From the NCBI RefSeq assembly GCF_003352835.1, contig NZ_QLVD01000023.1, positions 186,001 to 250,000 on the forward strand: a DNA stretch of 64,000 nt. The letters run 5' to 3'. This document shows, piece by piece, positions 7,522-16,217 of this stretch (positions within the stretch are counted from its first letter, which is position 1; the number at the start of each line of letters is the position of its first letter). The notes under the pieces were generated by a model. It had not been told where the DNA came from. It did no database searches and worked only from the letters and a program-made list of their open reading frames with translations. This DNA comes from Ornithinimicrobium murale. GTDB taxonomy: Bacteria; Actinomycetota; Actinomycetes; Actinomycetales; Dermatophilaceae. Both the position numbers and the translations under genes were made by a program.

Positions 7522-9588
7522 GTGACCCAGATTGCCGAGCCGAGCCGCCGCACGACCAGGTCCTGGGGGGCCACGCTGGTCGTCGGTGCCGCCCTCGCCG
7601 TGCCGCTGACCCTCACCGCGCAGGTAGCCCTGGCAGAAGAGGCGCCGCTGGAGATCACCGACCAGATCAACGACCGGGCCGGGGTGCTCAGTGGCAGCGA
7701 GGCCGAGATCGAGGAGGCGATCCAGGATCTGCGGGACGAGACCGGCCTGCAGCTCTTCGTGATCTATGTCGACGAGTTCGACCGCGCGGACGGCCCTGGC
7801 TGGTCCGATGAGACCTACAACCTCAATGGTTTCGACGGCGACGACATTCTGCTGTCGGTGGCCGTCGAGCAGCGCGCCTACGGCCTGACCGGCAGCTCCG
7901 CGATCCCCGCGAGCGCCCTCAACGAGGTCGCGAGCAGCTACGTGGAGCCGGCCCTGGGGCAGGACGACTGGGCCGGGGCCTCCATCGCCGCCACGGAGGG
8001 CCTGGCCGAGGTGCTGCCGGACGGGGTGAACACGGCCATCGACTCCGGCGGCTCTGGCAGCTCCGGCAGCTCAGGGGGCAGCGGATCCGGCGGCGGTTTC
8101 AACATTCCCTGGATGTTCGCGGTCCCGGTCGTGGCCATCGTGGGCTCCAAGGTGATCTCCTCGATGGGCAACAAGAGCGCCCGGCAGAGCCGCGAGCGCG
8201 CCGGGCAGCTGCCCGCCGAGTCCAGCCAGACGGCACAGGTCCCCACCCAGGAGCTGCAGCGCGTCGCCGCCGCAGCCCTGGTCGACCTGGACAACTCCCT
8301 GCGCAGCGCCGAGGAGGAGCTCGCCTTCGCCGAGGCGCAGTTCGGCCAGCAGCAGACCGAACAGTTCCGGACCGTCCTCGGGGAGGCGCGACGCACCTCC
8401 CAGGAGGCCTTCCAGATCCGTCAGCAGCTCGACGACTCCGACAAGGAGGCCGAGCCGGTCGAGCGGAGCATGCTGGGACAGATCATCCAGCTGTGCTCCA
8501 GCGCCAAGGCGAGCCTGGACGCCCACGCGGCGGAGTTCGCCGAGATGCGCGCCCTCCAGGACACCGTGCCCCAGTTCCTCGAGGAGCTCGCCGGCCGGGC
8601 GCAGGAGGTGCGCGGACGCCTCCCGGTCGCGGACCAGGAGATCCAGGGGCTGGCCGCACGTTATCCGCAGCAGGCCCTCGGGACGGTGCGGGACCACCGG
8701 GTCCAGGCCGAGCGGCTCCTGAACAGCGCCGAGGGGTTCGTCGAGGCCGGCCGTGAGTCCGTGGCCACCGACCGACCGTCCGCGGTCGCCGCGGCCCGAG
8801 CGAGCGAGGAGGCACTCGGGCAGGCCGTCCGACTCCTGGATGCCATCGCCTCGGCCGACAACGACCTGGCCAACGCCAAGCAGGTGCTCTCCAGGGCGAT
8901 CTCCTCCTTGACCTCCGATGTCCAGGACGCCCAGCGGCTCGCCCCCAAGGACCCCGTCATCCAGCCGGTCGTCGAGCGGGCTCGCCGGGCGATCGCCCAG
9001 GGGCAGAGCGCGGACACCTCCGGCGACCCGCTGGCCGCCCTGGCCACCCTGGACGCCACCGAGCACGATCTGGACACCCTGCTCGATCCCCTGCGCGACG
9101 CCGAGAGCAAGCGCACCAAGGTCCGTGAGGACCTCAACGCCCGCGTCTCCCGGGTCGGCGCGCGGCTGCGCAGCATCGACGAGACGATCTCCACCCGCCG
9201 CGGTGCCGTCAACAGCGGTGCCCGCACCCGCATCTCCGAGGCGATGCGCCTGTTCGAGCAGGCCCAGCGTCTCACCCGGGACGACCCCCAGCAGGCGGCC
9301 AACCTGCTCAACCAGGCCGAGCAGCTCGGCGAGCGCGCCCTCAGCGAGGCGCAGCAGGATCTCGACCGTTGGAACGGCCCGATGGGCGGCGGTGGGCGTC
9401 GGGGCGGGATCGACCCCCTGTCAGTCATCCTCGGCGGCATCCTGGCTGGCGGTGGCAACCGGCACAGCGGCGGCTGGGGTGGTGGCGGCGGCTTCGGTGG
9501 TGGCGGGGGCTTCGGCGGTGGTGGCGGCTTCGGCGGTGGCGGCGGCTTCGGTGGCGGCGGCTCGACCTCTGTGGGGGGCCGCTTCTGA
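7522..9588 (+). CDS. Secreted/membrane TPM-domain protein with glycine-rich tail
   Basis: The 688-residue protein starts with a signal peptide (twin-Arg-like RRTTRSW, then a hydrophobic stretch ending ALAEEA). A TPM domain follows at about 40-165 (ITDQINDRAGVLS, LQLFVIYVDEF). Next come a Ser/Gly linker, a membrane helix (about 195-212, WMFAVPVVAIVG) and a long Ala/Glu/Gln-rich part (about 220-620) predicted to be helical coiled coil. The tail is a GGGGGF repeat. Related proteins in actinobacteria are annotated as TPM-domain proteins of unknown function at the cell envelope. A PspA-like gene follows, which suggests a role in membrane maintenance. The GTG start has little visible ribosome site. 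Confidence 0.85.
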   Translation: MTQIAEPSRRTTRSWGATLVVGAALAVPLTLTAQVALAEEAPLEITDQINDRAGVLSGSEAEIEEAIQDLRDETGLQLFVIYVDEFDRADGPGWSDETYNLNGFDGDDILLSVAVEQRAYGLTGSSAIPASALNEVASSYVEPALGQDDWAGASIAATEGLAEVLPDGVNTAIDSGGSGSSGSSGGSGSGGGFNIPWMFAVPVVAIVGSKVISSMGNKSARQSRERAGQLPAESSQTAQVPTQELQRVAAAALVDLDNSLRSAEEELAFAEAQFGQQQTEQFRTVLGEARRTSQEAFQIRQQLDDSDKEAEPVERSMLGQIIQLCSSAKASLDAHAAEFAEMRALQDTVPQFLEELAGRAQEVRGRLPVADQEIQGLAARYPQQALGTVRDHRVQAERLLNSAEGFVEAGRESVATDRPSAVAAARASEEALGQAVRLLDAIASADNDLANAKQVLSRAISSLTSDVQDAQRLAPKDPVIQPVVERARRAIAQGQSADTSGDPLAALATLDATEHDLDTLLDPLRDAESKRTKVREDLNARVSRVGARLRSIDETISTRRGAVNSGARTRISEAMRLFEQAQRLTRDDPQQAANLLNQAEQLGERALSEAQQDLDRWNGPMGGGGRRGGIDPLSVILGGILAGGGNRHSGGWGGGGGFGGGGGFGGGGGFGGGGGFGGGGSTSVGGRF
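9478..9563 (+). repeat. 18-bp repeats encoding GGGGGF units
   Basis: Four to five tandem units of about 18 bp of the type ggtggcggcggcttcggt encode the Gly-Phe-rich C-terminus of the TPM protein. Such low-complexity tails often vary in length between strains. Confidence 0.8.
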
Positions 9589-9619
9589 GATCTCGGCACC
9601 CTGATGCGCTTGACTGGAC

Positions 9620-9645
9620 GGAACCAATCGACGGCGTGAGCCGTC
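9620..9645 (+). promoter_or_regulatory. Candidate ECF-sigma (SigE-like) promoter for the PspA gene
   Basis: GGAAC at 9620-9624 and CGTC at 9642-9645 are separated by 17 bases, as in promoters read by SigE-type ECF sigma factors. It lies about 65 bases before the PspA-like start codon. The motif is short, so chance occurrence is possible. Confidence 0.4.
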
Positions 9646-9709
9646 ATTACACAAGAACTGGCACGACGACCTCGCACTACCTCGGTCCCCACGAAAGGAC
9701 ACTAGGACC

Positions 9710-10426
9710 ATGACTCAGAAGCAGACCATCCTGGGCCGCATCAGCCAGCTCGCGAAGGCCAACATCAACTCCCTCCTGGACCGCGCCGAGGACCCGGAGA
9801 AGATGCTCGACCAGCTCGTGCGTGACTACACCAACTCCATCGCCGAGGCTGAAGAGGCCGTCGCACAGACCATCGCCAACGTGCGCATGGCCGAGGCCGA
9901 CCTGCGCAGCGACGAGGAGACCGCGCAGGAATGGGGTCGCAAGGCTGCCGCTGCCAACAGCAAGGCCGAGGAGCTGCGGGGCCAGGGCGACGCCGCGGGC
10001 GCCAGCAAGTTTGAGAACCTGACCCGCATCGCCCTCCAGCGCCAGATCCAGCACGAGAACGACGCCAGCGCCGCACGTCCGGCGATCGAGCAGCAGAACG
10101 TCACCGTCGAGAAGCTCAAGGAGGGCCTGGTCAGCATGAAGACCAAGCTCGAGGAGCTGAAGTCCAAGCGCGGCACCCTGGTGGCGCGGGCCCGTTCCGT
10201 TGAGGCGCAGGCCAAGGTGAACGACGCGATGCGCTCCATCGACGTCATGGACCCGACCAGCGACCTGGGCCGCTTCGAGGAGAAGATCAAGCGCGAGGAG
10301 GCGCTCGTCGCCGGTCGCGCCGAGGCGCAAACGACCTCCATCGAGGACCAGTTCGACGAGCTCGAGGACCACAGCCACGATGCAGAGATCGAGGCGCGCC
10401 TAGCTGCGCTGAGGAGCCAGGGCTGA
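9710..10426 (+). CDS. pspA: PspA/IM30 family protein
   Basis: The 238-residue, nearly all-helical protein begins with ILGRISQLAKANINSLLDRAEDPEKMLDQLVRDY, the hallmark N-terminal amphipathic region of PspA/IM30/Vipp1 proteins. Long coiled-coil segments follow (about 25-190). Family members bind stressed inner membranes, form large oligomers and help keep the proton gradient. Conservation of the N-terminal helix supports this role. A clear ribosome site (cgaaaggac) precedes the ATG. It lies 121 bases behind the TPM gene, with its own candidate stress-type promoter in that gap. Confidence 0.93.
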   Translation: MTQKQTILGRISQLAKANINSLLDRAEDPEKMLDQLVRDYTNSIAEAEEAVAQTIANVRMAEADLRSDEETAQEWGRKAAAANSKAEELRGQGDAAGASKFENLTRIALQRQIQHENDASAARPAIEQQNVTVEKLKEGLVSMKTKLEELKSKRGTLVARARSVEAQAKVNDAMRSIDVMDPTSDLGRFEEKIKREEALVAGRAEAQTTSIEDQFDELEDHSHDAEIEARLAALRSQG

Positions 10427-10464
10427 CCCGTCCCCAGCCACTCTGGGGCGCCAGCTGACCAGCG

Positions 10465-10500
10465 CCACGGGCCCGCCGGATCCTTCCGGCGGGCCCGTGG
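10465..10500. terminator. pspA: Perfect 16-bp hairpin downstream of pspA
   Basis: The arms 10465-10480 and 10485-10500 are exact reverse complements around a 4-base loop (tcct). There is no T-run, as is common in high-GC actinobacteria. The hairpin follows the pspA stop by 38 bases and probably ends the transcript. Confidence 0.8.
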
Positions 10501-10570
10501 TCGGTCACGACCGCGCCCAGTCGGCGCAGGGCACAGCCAGCCGCCGTGAGCTGGCACCGGCGTGCAGCGC

Positions 10571-10717
10571 GAGCCGGCGCGCTCGGTGGGGTGACATCTC
10601 GCCGGCGCGCTCGGTGGGGTGACATCTCGCGAGTCGGCGCGCTCGGTGGGGTGACATCTCGCGAGTCGGCGCGCTGGGTGGGGTGACATCTCGCGAGTCG
10701 GCGCGCTCGGTGGGGAT
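10571..10717. repeat. Array of 32-bp tandem repeats, pspA/pth intergenic space
   Basis: Four complete or near-complete units and a partial fifth, period 32 bp, share the core cgcgctcggtggggtgacat followed by ctcgcgagtc. Units start near 10571, 10601 (slightly shortened), 10631, 10663 and 10695. The array fills the space between the convergent genes pspA and pth, directly behind the pspA hairpin. No open frame in this 300-base gap looks coding. A related array lies at 29351-29426. Confidence 0.9.
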
Positions 10718-10728
10718 GGAACGCTCCC

Positions 10729-11319
10729 TCAGCGCGAGTGGAAGCGCCCTTGCGTGGCCTCCAGGCCGGTGTGCACGAGGTCGGTCACGGCGTCCACCCC
10801 GTCCCCGATGAGCAGTTCGACCTCGACCCGGTCGCGGGCGGGGAAGTCGGACAGGACGTAGGCGGCCGGGTCCTGCCGCCCCGGCGGTCGTCCGACGCCC
10901 AGACGCACCCTGAGGTAGTCCCGCGTGCCGAGTGACTGGCTGATGGAGCGCAGGCCGTTGTGCCCGCCCTCGCCGCCGCCGCGCTTGAGCTTGACCGCAC
11001 CGAAGTCGATGTCGAGCTCGTCGTGCACCACGACGACCTGCTCCAGCGGCACTTTGTAGAACGCCACCAGCGAGGCGACCGGGCCACCCGAGACGTTCAT
11101 ATAGGTCATCGGCTGGGCCAGGATGGCGCGGGGGCCGGGGGCTCCGCCGGGCAGCGTGCCGAGCCGGATCTCACTGACCCAGGCACGAGACTTGTGCTGC
11201 TTGGCGACCACCCCAGCCTGCTCGGCGAGGTCGGCGATCACCATGGCTCCGATGTTGTGCCGGTTGCCGGCATACTTCGGCCCGGGGTTGCCCAGCCCGA
11301 CCACCAACCAGGGGTCCAT
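10729..11319 (-). CDS. pth: Peptidyl-tRNA hydrolase
   Basis: Pth frees tRNA from prematurely released peptidyl-tRNA in the cytoplasm. The 196-residue protein begins WLVVGLGNPGPKYAGNRHNIG with the family's conserved Asn11 and catalytic His21. It continues with MTYMNVSGGPV and the VVVHDELDIDFG segment carrying the catalytic-site Asp, then KRGGGEGGHNGLRSI. Length matches the family. A strong ribosome site (ggagga) precedes the ATG at 11319. It follows rplY on the same strand, the usual order in actinobacteria, with a hairpin between the two. Confidence 0.97.
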   Translation of the reverse strand: MDPWLVVGLGNPGPKYAGNRHNIGAMVIADLAEQAGVVAKQHKSRAWVSEIRLGTLPGGAPGPRAILAQPMTYMNVSGGPVASLVAFYKVPLEQVVVVHDELDIDFGAVKLKRGGGEGGHNGLRSISQSLGTRDYLRVRLGVGRPPGRQDPAAYVLSDFPARDRVEVELLIGDGVDAVTDLVHTGLEATQGRFHSR

Positions 11320-11340
11320 GAGTCCTCCAAGAATGACGGC

Positions 11341-11375
11341 GGGGCCGCCCCGGACGTGGTGTCCGAGGCGACCCC
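11341..11375 (-). terminator. Hairpin between rplY and pth
   Basis: The 15-base arms (11341-11355 and 11361-11375) pair fully if two G-U pairs are allowed, around a 5-base loop. On the minus strand it follows the rplY stop by 34 bases and precedes the pth ribosome site, so it may end or attenuate the transcript between the two genes. Confidence 0.7.
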
Positions 11376-11409
11376 GATCGTATGCCGTGTGGTCCGGCAG
11401 GTGCGCCGG

Positions 11410-12084
11410 TCAGGCGTCCTCGGCCTTGGCCTCGTCGTCGCCCTCGCCCTCGGCCTTGGCGTCCTCTGCGTCGGCGTCGGGCTCCTCGTGCTCGATGCCG
11501 ACCTCCTCCTCAGCCTCAGCCAGCTCGGCCTCCAGGGCCTCCTCGGAGATGGCCTGGGTGACGTTGACCAGGAGCGCCTCGGGGTCGGTGACCAGGGTGA
11601 CGTCCGCGGGCAGCTCGATGTCGCCGGCCAGGATCTGGGTGCCGGCCTCCAGGCCCTCGACGGAGACGACGAAGGACTCCGGGATCTTGGTGAAGTCGGT
11701 CTCGACGGTCACCTCGGTGTAGTCGGTGGTGACCAGCGTCTCCGGCGCGGCCTGGCCCTCGACGTGGACGTAGACGTCGACGACGACCTTCTCGCCCTTG
11801 CGGACGATGACCAGGTCGACGTGCTCGATGGTGCGCTTGATCGGGTCACGCTGGACATCCTTGACCAGGGCCAGGTGCTCCTTGCCCTCGACGTCCAGGC
11901 TGAGGACGGCGTTGGTGTGCTTCAGCGCCATCATCGTGTCGTGGCCCGGCAGGGTCAGGTGCATCGGATCGGTGCCGTGGCCGTAGAGGACGGCGGGCAC
12001 CTTGTCGGCGCGCCGGACGCGGCGGGCTGCACCCTTGCCGAACTCGGTGCGCATCTCGGCGGAGATGGAAAGTTGGTCAGCCAT
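11410..12084 (-). CDS. rplY: 50S ribosomal protein L25 (general stress protein Ctc type)
   Basis: L25/Ctc binds 5S rRNA. This is the long two-domain form (224 residues). The N-terminal L25 domain spans about 1-95 (EMRTEFGKGAARRVRRADKVPAVLYGHG and the HVDLVIVRKGEKV segment). A C-terminal TL5-type beta domain follows, then a very acidic tail (about 185-224) rich in Glu, Ala and Asp. The acidic tail is common in actinobacterial versions. It precedes pth and follows prs/glmU at some distance. Confidence 0.95.
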   Translation of the reverse strand: MADQLSISAEMRTEFGKGAARRVRRADKVPAVLYGHGTDPMHLTLPGHDTMMALKHTNAVLSLDVEGKEHLALVKDVQRDPIKRTIEHVDLVIVRKGEKVVVDVYVHVEGQAAPETLVTTDYTEVTVETDFTKIPESFVVSVEGLEAGTQILAGDIELPADVTLVTDPEALLVNVTQAISEEALEAELAEAEEEVGIEHEEPDADAEDAKAEGEGDDEAKAEDA

Positions 12085-12293
12085 GTCGGGGCCTCCGGGG
12101 TTGGTGGTTCATCGGGTGGGGCCTCGACGCGGGGCGCGGCACGACGCGGAGGCAGGGCCGTCAAAGTCGGCACAACCGCGTCGATTCACGGACGCGCCAC
12201 GTCTTCGTGCGGCGTCCCTCGCCGAGGCAACAGTCGGTCAGTCTAGGTCAGCAGTATGGCCTGAACCAACTTGGGTCCTCCACCCCAATCTGT

Positions 12294-12833
12294 TCAGCCC
12301 CAGCGGCGGGCCACCTCGGTCAGCACACCGGCGGTGCGGGCCGTGGTCACCCCGAGCAGCCGGGACGTGGCCGCGCCCAGCGGGTCGACGTCGCCGGGCA
12401 CGGCGTGCTCCCACATCTGGTGGACGCTGCGTCCGCGAACGGCGACGGTCACCTTCGGGCCGGAGGCCGCCTCGACGCGCTCCGCAGCCGCTGCCGGGAG
12501 CGGCTCGCGCACCAGGGAGACGTAGTGCCGCTGGAGCGGGCCGTGCTCCGCAGCCAGCACCTCGGCATACGAGACGATCTCGCTCAGCTCGGCGAGCCCG
12601 AGGACGATGGTCGGCACCTCGAACCCGCGGTCACGGGTGAAGGCCGTCTCCAGCGCGTCCTCGACACGGGCCGTCGAGCGCATCCGGGAGGTGACCCGGA
12701 CGTTGCCGGTGTTCAGATAGGTGGCGACGTCCGTGAACCCCGCCGCCTCGGTGACCGCACGCAGGTCGTCCTTGGGGAACCTGCGCTTCGCTCCAAGGTT
12801 GACCGCGCGCAGGAATCCGACATAGGTGGGCAC
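12294..12833 (-). CDS. DUF1697 family protein
   Basis: This 179-residue protein starts MPTYVGFLRAVNLGAKRR and contains YLNTGNVRVTS, the N-terminal signature of DUF1697, a widespread family of small cytoplasmic proteins with no assigned function. It lies 17 bases downstream of prs on the same strand and could be co-transcribed, although this neighbour is not part of the conserved prs-rplY-pth block in other actinobacteria. A stretch of about 200 bases without a gene separates it from rplY and holds nothing recognisable. Confidence 0.85.
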   Translation of the reverse strand: MPTYVGFLRAVNLGAKRRFPKDDLRAVTEAAGFTDVATYLNTGNVRVTSRMRSTARVEDALETAFTRDRGFEVPTIVLGLAELSEIVSYAEVLAAEHGPLQRHYVSLVREPLPAAAAERVEAASGPKVTVAVRGRSVHQMWEHAVPGDVDPLGAATSRLLGVTTARTAGVLTEVARRWG

Positions 12834-12850
12834 GCGCGCAACCTCTCAGC

Positions 12851-13834
12851 TCAGGCGTGACCGTCGAACATGCTGGTGACCGAGCCGTCCTCGAAGACCG
12901 CGCGGATCGCCTGGCTGATCAGCGGCGCGATGGACAGTTCGGTGATCTTGTCCAGTGCCCGGGCCTCGGCCGACAGTGGCAGGGTGTTGGTGACGACCAC
13001 CTCGCGTGCGACCGAGTTGGAGAGCCGCTCGACCGCCGGCCCGCTGAAGATCGGGTGCGTCGCCGCGATGACGACACTGTTGGCGCCGTCCTTCATCAGG
13101 GCGTCCGCCGCCTGGCAGATGGTGCCGCCGGAGTCGATCATGTCGTCGACCAGGATGCAGGTGCGGCCGGCGACCTCACCGACGACCCGGTTGGCCACGC
13201 TCTGGTTGGGGCGGGTGATGTCCCGGGTCTTGTGGATGAAGGCCAGCGGGGCGCCGCCCAGGCGCTGGCTCCACTGTTCGGCGACCTTGATGCGGCCAGC
13301 GTCGGGCGAGACGATCGCCAGCTCCTCCTTGCCGTAGTGCTTCCTGACGTAGGAGCTCAGGATCGGCAGCGCCATCAGGTGGTCGACCGGTCCGTCGAAG
13401 AAACCCTGGATCTGCGAGGTGTGCAGGTCGACGGCCATCAGCCGGTCGGCGCCGGCAGTCTTGAACAGGTCGGCCATCAGCCGCGCGGAGATCGGCTCGC
13501 GACCACGGTGCTTCTTGTCCTGACGGGCGTAGCCGTAGAACGGCAGCACCACGGTGATCCGCTTGGCCGAGGCACGCTTGAGCGCGTCGACCATGATCAG
13601 GTGCTCCATGATCCACTCGTTGACCGGCGCCGTGTGGCTCTGGATGACGAAGGCGTCACAGCCGCGGACGGACTCATCGAACCGGACGTAGATCTCGCTG
13701 TTGGCGAAGGAGTAGGCGTCGGTCGGGACCAGGTCCGTGCCCAGGGTGGTGGTGACCTCCTCGGCCAGGCCCGGGTGGGCCCGCCCACTGAAGATCATCA
13801 GGTTCTTCTGGGTGGTCTTCTGGATGCCGGTCAT
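12851..13834 (-). CDS. prs: Ribose-phosphate pyrophosphokinase (PRPP synthetase)
   Basis: Prs makes 5-phosphoribosyl 1-pyrophosphate from ribose 5-phosphate and ATP for nucleotide, His and Trp synthesis. The 327-residue protein shows the class I features. These are FSGRAHPGLAEEV, the SFANSEIYVRF region, the ATP-binding loop with YARQDKKHRGREPISA, VDLHTSQIQGFF and the PRPP-binding loop VDDMIDSGGT (about 225). The ATG at 13834 overlaps the glmU stop by four bases, so prs is translationally coupled behind glmU, the standard actinobacterial arrangement. Confidence 0.97.
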   Translation of the reverse strand: MTGIQKTTQKNLMIFSGRAHPGLAEEVTTTLGTDLVPTDAYSFANSEIYVRFDESVRGCDAFVIQSHTAPVNEWIMEHLIMVDALKRASAKRITVVLPFYGYARQDKKHRGREPISARLMADLFKTAGADRLMAVDLHTSQIQGFFDGPVDHLMALPILSSYVRKHYGKEELAIVSPDAGRIKVAEQWSQRLGGAPLAFIHKTRDITRPNQSVANRVVGEVAGRTCILVDDMIDSGGTICQAADALMKDGANSVVIAATHPIFSGPAVERLSNSVAREVVVTNTLPLSAEARALDKITELSIAPLISQAIRAVFEDGSVTSMFDGHA

Positions 13835-15384
13835 GCCTGGCCCCCTTCGGGCTCGGTGGCGGTATGCCGAGTGCCGGCCTGGTCCTGGTCGTGGGCTGTG
13901 GCGTCGCTGGGCTCGGTGGGGGCTGGCCCACTGGCACCGGCTGCCGCGGCGGCATCGGCCGTGCCGGTGCCGGGGCGTTTGCGGGCCACCCACCCGTCGA
14001 TGTTGCGCTGGCGCGCCCGGGACACCGCGATCTGCCCGGGCTCGACGTCGCTGGTGACCGCGGAGCCGGCACCGACATAGGCACCGTCGGCGACGTTCAC
14101 CGGCGCGACCAGCACGGAGTTGGAGCCGACGAAGGAGTGCCGCCCGATCGTCGTGTGGTGCTTATTGACCCCGTCGTAGTTGGCGAAGATCGTGCCAGCG
14201 CCGATGTTGGCGCCCTCCCTGATCGTCGCGTCGCCGGCATAGGTCAGGTGCGGGACCTTGGCACCGTCCTCGATCACGGCGTTCTTGGTCTCCACGAAGC
14301 CGCCGATCTTGCCCTTGGCGCCGAGCTCCGTGCCGGGGCGCAGATAGCTGAACGGGCCGACCGTCGCCTCGGGGCCGATCACCGCGAGCTCGGCCTGCGT
14401 GCGCACCACGCTGGCGCCGTCGCCGACCTGGACGCTGGTCAACGTCGTGTCCGGACCGATCACCGCGCTCTCCCCGATCGTGGTGGCGCCCAGCAGCTGG
14501 GTGCCGGGGCGGATGACCGTGTCCTGCCCGATCGTGACGTCGGCATCGATCCAGGTGGTGGCCGGGTCCACGACCGTGACGCCCGCGCGCTGCCACCGCT
14601 CGACGTTGCGCTCGTTGAGGATCCGTCCGAGGGTGGCCAGCTGCACCCGGTCGTTCACGCCCTCGGACTGCCAGCGGTCCTCCACCACGTGGGCACGCAC
14701 CGCGCGCCCGGCATCCCGCGCCAGGCCCAGGACGTCCGTGAGGTACTTCTCGCCCTGGGCGTTGTCCGTGCCGACCTGCGCCAGGGACTCACGCAGGACC
14801 TGGGCGTCGAAGGCATAGATCCCGGAGTTGATCTCCTGGATGTCGAGGGCCGCGGCGTCCTGCCCTCCGGTCTCCCGGGCGGCAAGAGCATCCTTCTGCT
14901 CGACGATCCGCTGCACCTGTCCGTCGGTGTCGCGCACGACCCGGCCATAGCCGTGCGGGTTGTCCAGGATCGAGGTGATGACCGTGACCGCGTTGCCCGC
15001 CTCCTCATGGGCCCTGGTGAGCGCCTGGAGGGTCTGGGTGGTCAGCAGGGGCACGTCGCCATAGGTCACCAGAACCGTGCCGGTCAGGTCCGCGGGCAGC
15101 ACCTCCAGCCCGCACTCGACGGCCCGACCGGTGCCCTTGATCTCGTCCTGGTCGGCGATGAGAGCGTCCGGGTCGGTCTCGGTCACGTGCGGGGCCACGA
15201 GCTCGCGCCGGTGGCGGACGACCACGGCCAGGTGGGCCGGGTGGGTGCCGCGCGCGGCGTGCATGGCGTGCCCGACCAGGCTGCGCCCACCGATGGGGTG
15301 CAGGACCTTCGGGGTCTTGGACTTCATCCTGGTGCCCTCACCCGCTGCGAGGATGATGACAGCTGCCGGGCGGTTCTCGCTCAC
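13831..15384 (-). CDS. glmU: Bifunctional GlmU (acetyltransferase / uridylyltransferase)
   Basis: GlmU converts glucosamine 1-phosphate to UDP-GlcNAc for peptidoglycan. The N-terminal nucleotidyltransferase domain shows LAAGEGTRMKSKTPKVLHPIGG, VTYGDVPLL and EINSGIYAFD. The C-terminal left-handed beta-helix has many hexapeptide repeats, with the acetyltransferase motifs RPGTELG and the conserved HLTYAGDATI. At 517 residues it is longer than the usual about 460. The extra C-terminal 40 residues are low-complexity, as in other actinobacterial GlmU proteins. Its stop overlaps the prs start. Confidence 0.97.
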   Translation of the reverse strand: MSENRPAAVIILAAGEGTRMKSKTPKVLHPIGGRSLVGHAMHAARGTHPAHLAVVVRHRRELVAPHVTETDPDALIADQDEIKGTGRAVECGLEVLPADLTGTVLVTYGDVPLLTTQTLQALTRAHEEAGNAVTVITSILDNPHGYGRVVRDTDGQVQRIVEQKDALAARETGGQDAAALDIQEINSGIYAFDAQVLRESLAQVGTDNAQGEKYLTDVLGLARDAGRAVRAHVVEDRWQSEGVNDRVQLATLGRILNERNVERWQRAGVTVVDPATTWIDADVTIGQDTVIRPGTQLLGATTIGESAVIGPDTTLTSVQVGDGASVVRTQAELAVIGPEATVGPFSYLRPGTELGAKGKIGGFVETKNAVIEDGAKVPHLTYAGDATIREGANIGAGTIFANYDGVNKHHTTIGRHSFVGSNSVLVAPVNVADGAYVGAGSAVTSDVEPGQIAVSRARQRNIDGWVARKRPGTGTADAAAAAGASGPAPTEPSDATAHDQDQAGTRHTATEPEGGQA

Positions 15385-15656
15385 GCGAAGTCGCTCCCAA
15401 GGTCTCGGGGACTAAACACTGCTGGCGGCCCTCGGGGTCACCCAGGTGGATGCTACCCGTCCACCGGGAGTGGTGTCTCCCGGCCCTCGCGCCAGGCGAC
15501 GAACACTCGCGCGGCAGCGGGGGATCGGTCGATGGGGAATCTCCTGTGGTCGTTCGGCGTTGGAACAGGTGTCGGCCTGTGACGGGACCGCGCCCCGAAC
15601 CGGAGCGCGACGTGCGTCGCCCCGGGCGCGACCGACAAGAAGGAAGGGTCCCCGCC

Positions 15657-16193
15657 ATGCAGTTCACCGCAGACCAGCTCAGCACCGGTCAGCTCCTCGT
15701 CCACCCCCACCACGGCCCGGTGATCTTCGAGGGGACGATGACCCGCGTCGTCGGCGGCGTCGAACGGGCCTACCTGACCCTGCGGGTGCAGCGCACCGAC
15801 ATGTCCGTGTCCGTGCCGGCGGACGGGGCCGCGGAGATCGGCCTCCGGCCCGTCCTGACCGCCGAGCAGGTCCAGGAGGTGCTGGATGAGCTCCGGGCGC
15901 CGAGCCTGCCTTTCGACCGACAGTTCTCCCGCCGGATGAAGAGCCAGCAGGACCGGCTGCTGCGCGGCGACCTGCGGGTCACCGCGGAGGTCGTGCGTGA
16001 TCTCGTGCGCCGCGAGCGGGCCGACGGCCTGTCCCCCGCTGAGAAGGACCTGCTCCGACGGGCCGAGCAGCCCCTGCTCGGGGAGTTCGTGGCGGCGCTC
16101 GAGGTCTCCCCCGAACGGGCCGAGGAACTGCTCGTCGCCGCCGTGAGCGGCGAGGAGGTCCCCACTCCTACGCAGCTGTCGCCGGCCGGCTGA
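15657..16193 (+). CDS. CarD-family transcriptional regulator
   Basis: The 178-residue protein fits the CarD/CdnL layout. An N-terminal RNA-polymerase-interaction domain spans about 1-65 (LSTGQLLVHPHHGPVIFEG and RAYLTLRVQRTDMSVSVPAD). A C-terminal helical DNA-binding domain follows (VTAEVVRDLVRRERADGLSPAEKDLLRRAE). CarD proteins bind the polymerase beta subunit and stabilise open promoter complexes. The main CarD of actinobacteria usually sits near ispD, so this may be a second copy. A good ribosome site (aaggaaggg) supports the ATG at 15657. It diverges from glmU. Confidence 0.85.
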   Translation: MQFTADQLSTGQLLVHPHHGPVIFEGTMTRVVGGVERAYLTLRVQRTDMSVSVPADGAAEIGLRPVLTAEQVQEVLDELRAPSLPFDRQFSRRMKSQQDRLLRGDLRVTAEVVRDLVRRERADGLSPAEKDLLRRAEQPLLGEFVAALEVSPERAEELLVAAVSGEEVPTPTQLSPAG

Positions 16194-16217
16194 GCACGCC
16201 GGGCTCCTGGCTCCCGG

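Noticed and set aside
10571..10717. Tandem array with 32-bp period that might be taken for a CRISPR array
   Set aside because: Units follow each other directly with no unique spacers, and no cas gene is present.
12085..12293. A possible gene or RNA between rplY and the DUF1697 gene
   Set aside because: No good start, no cloverleaf and no strong hairpin; probably just promoter sequence for rplY.
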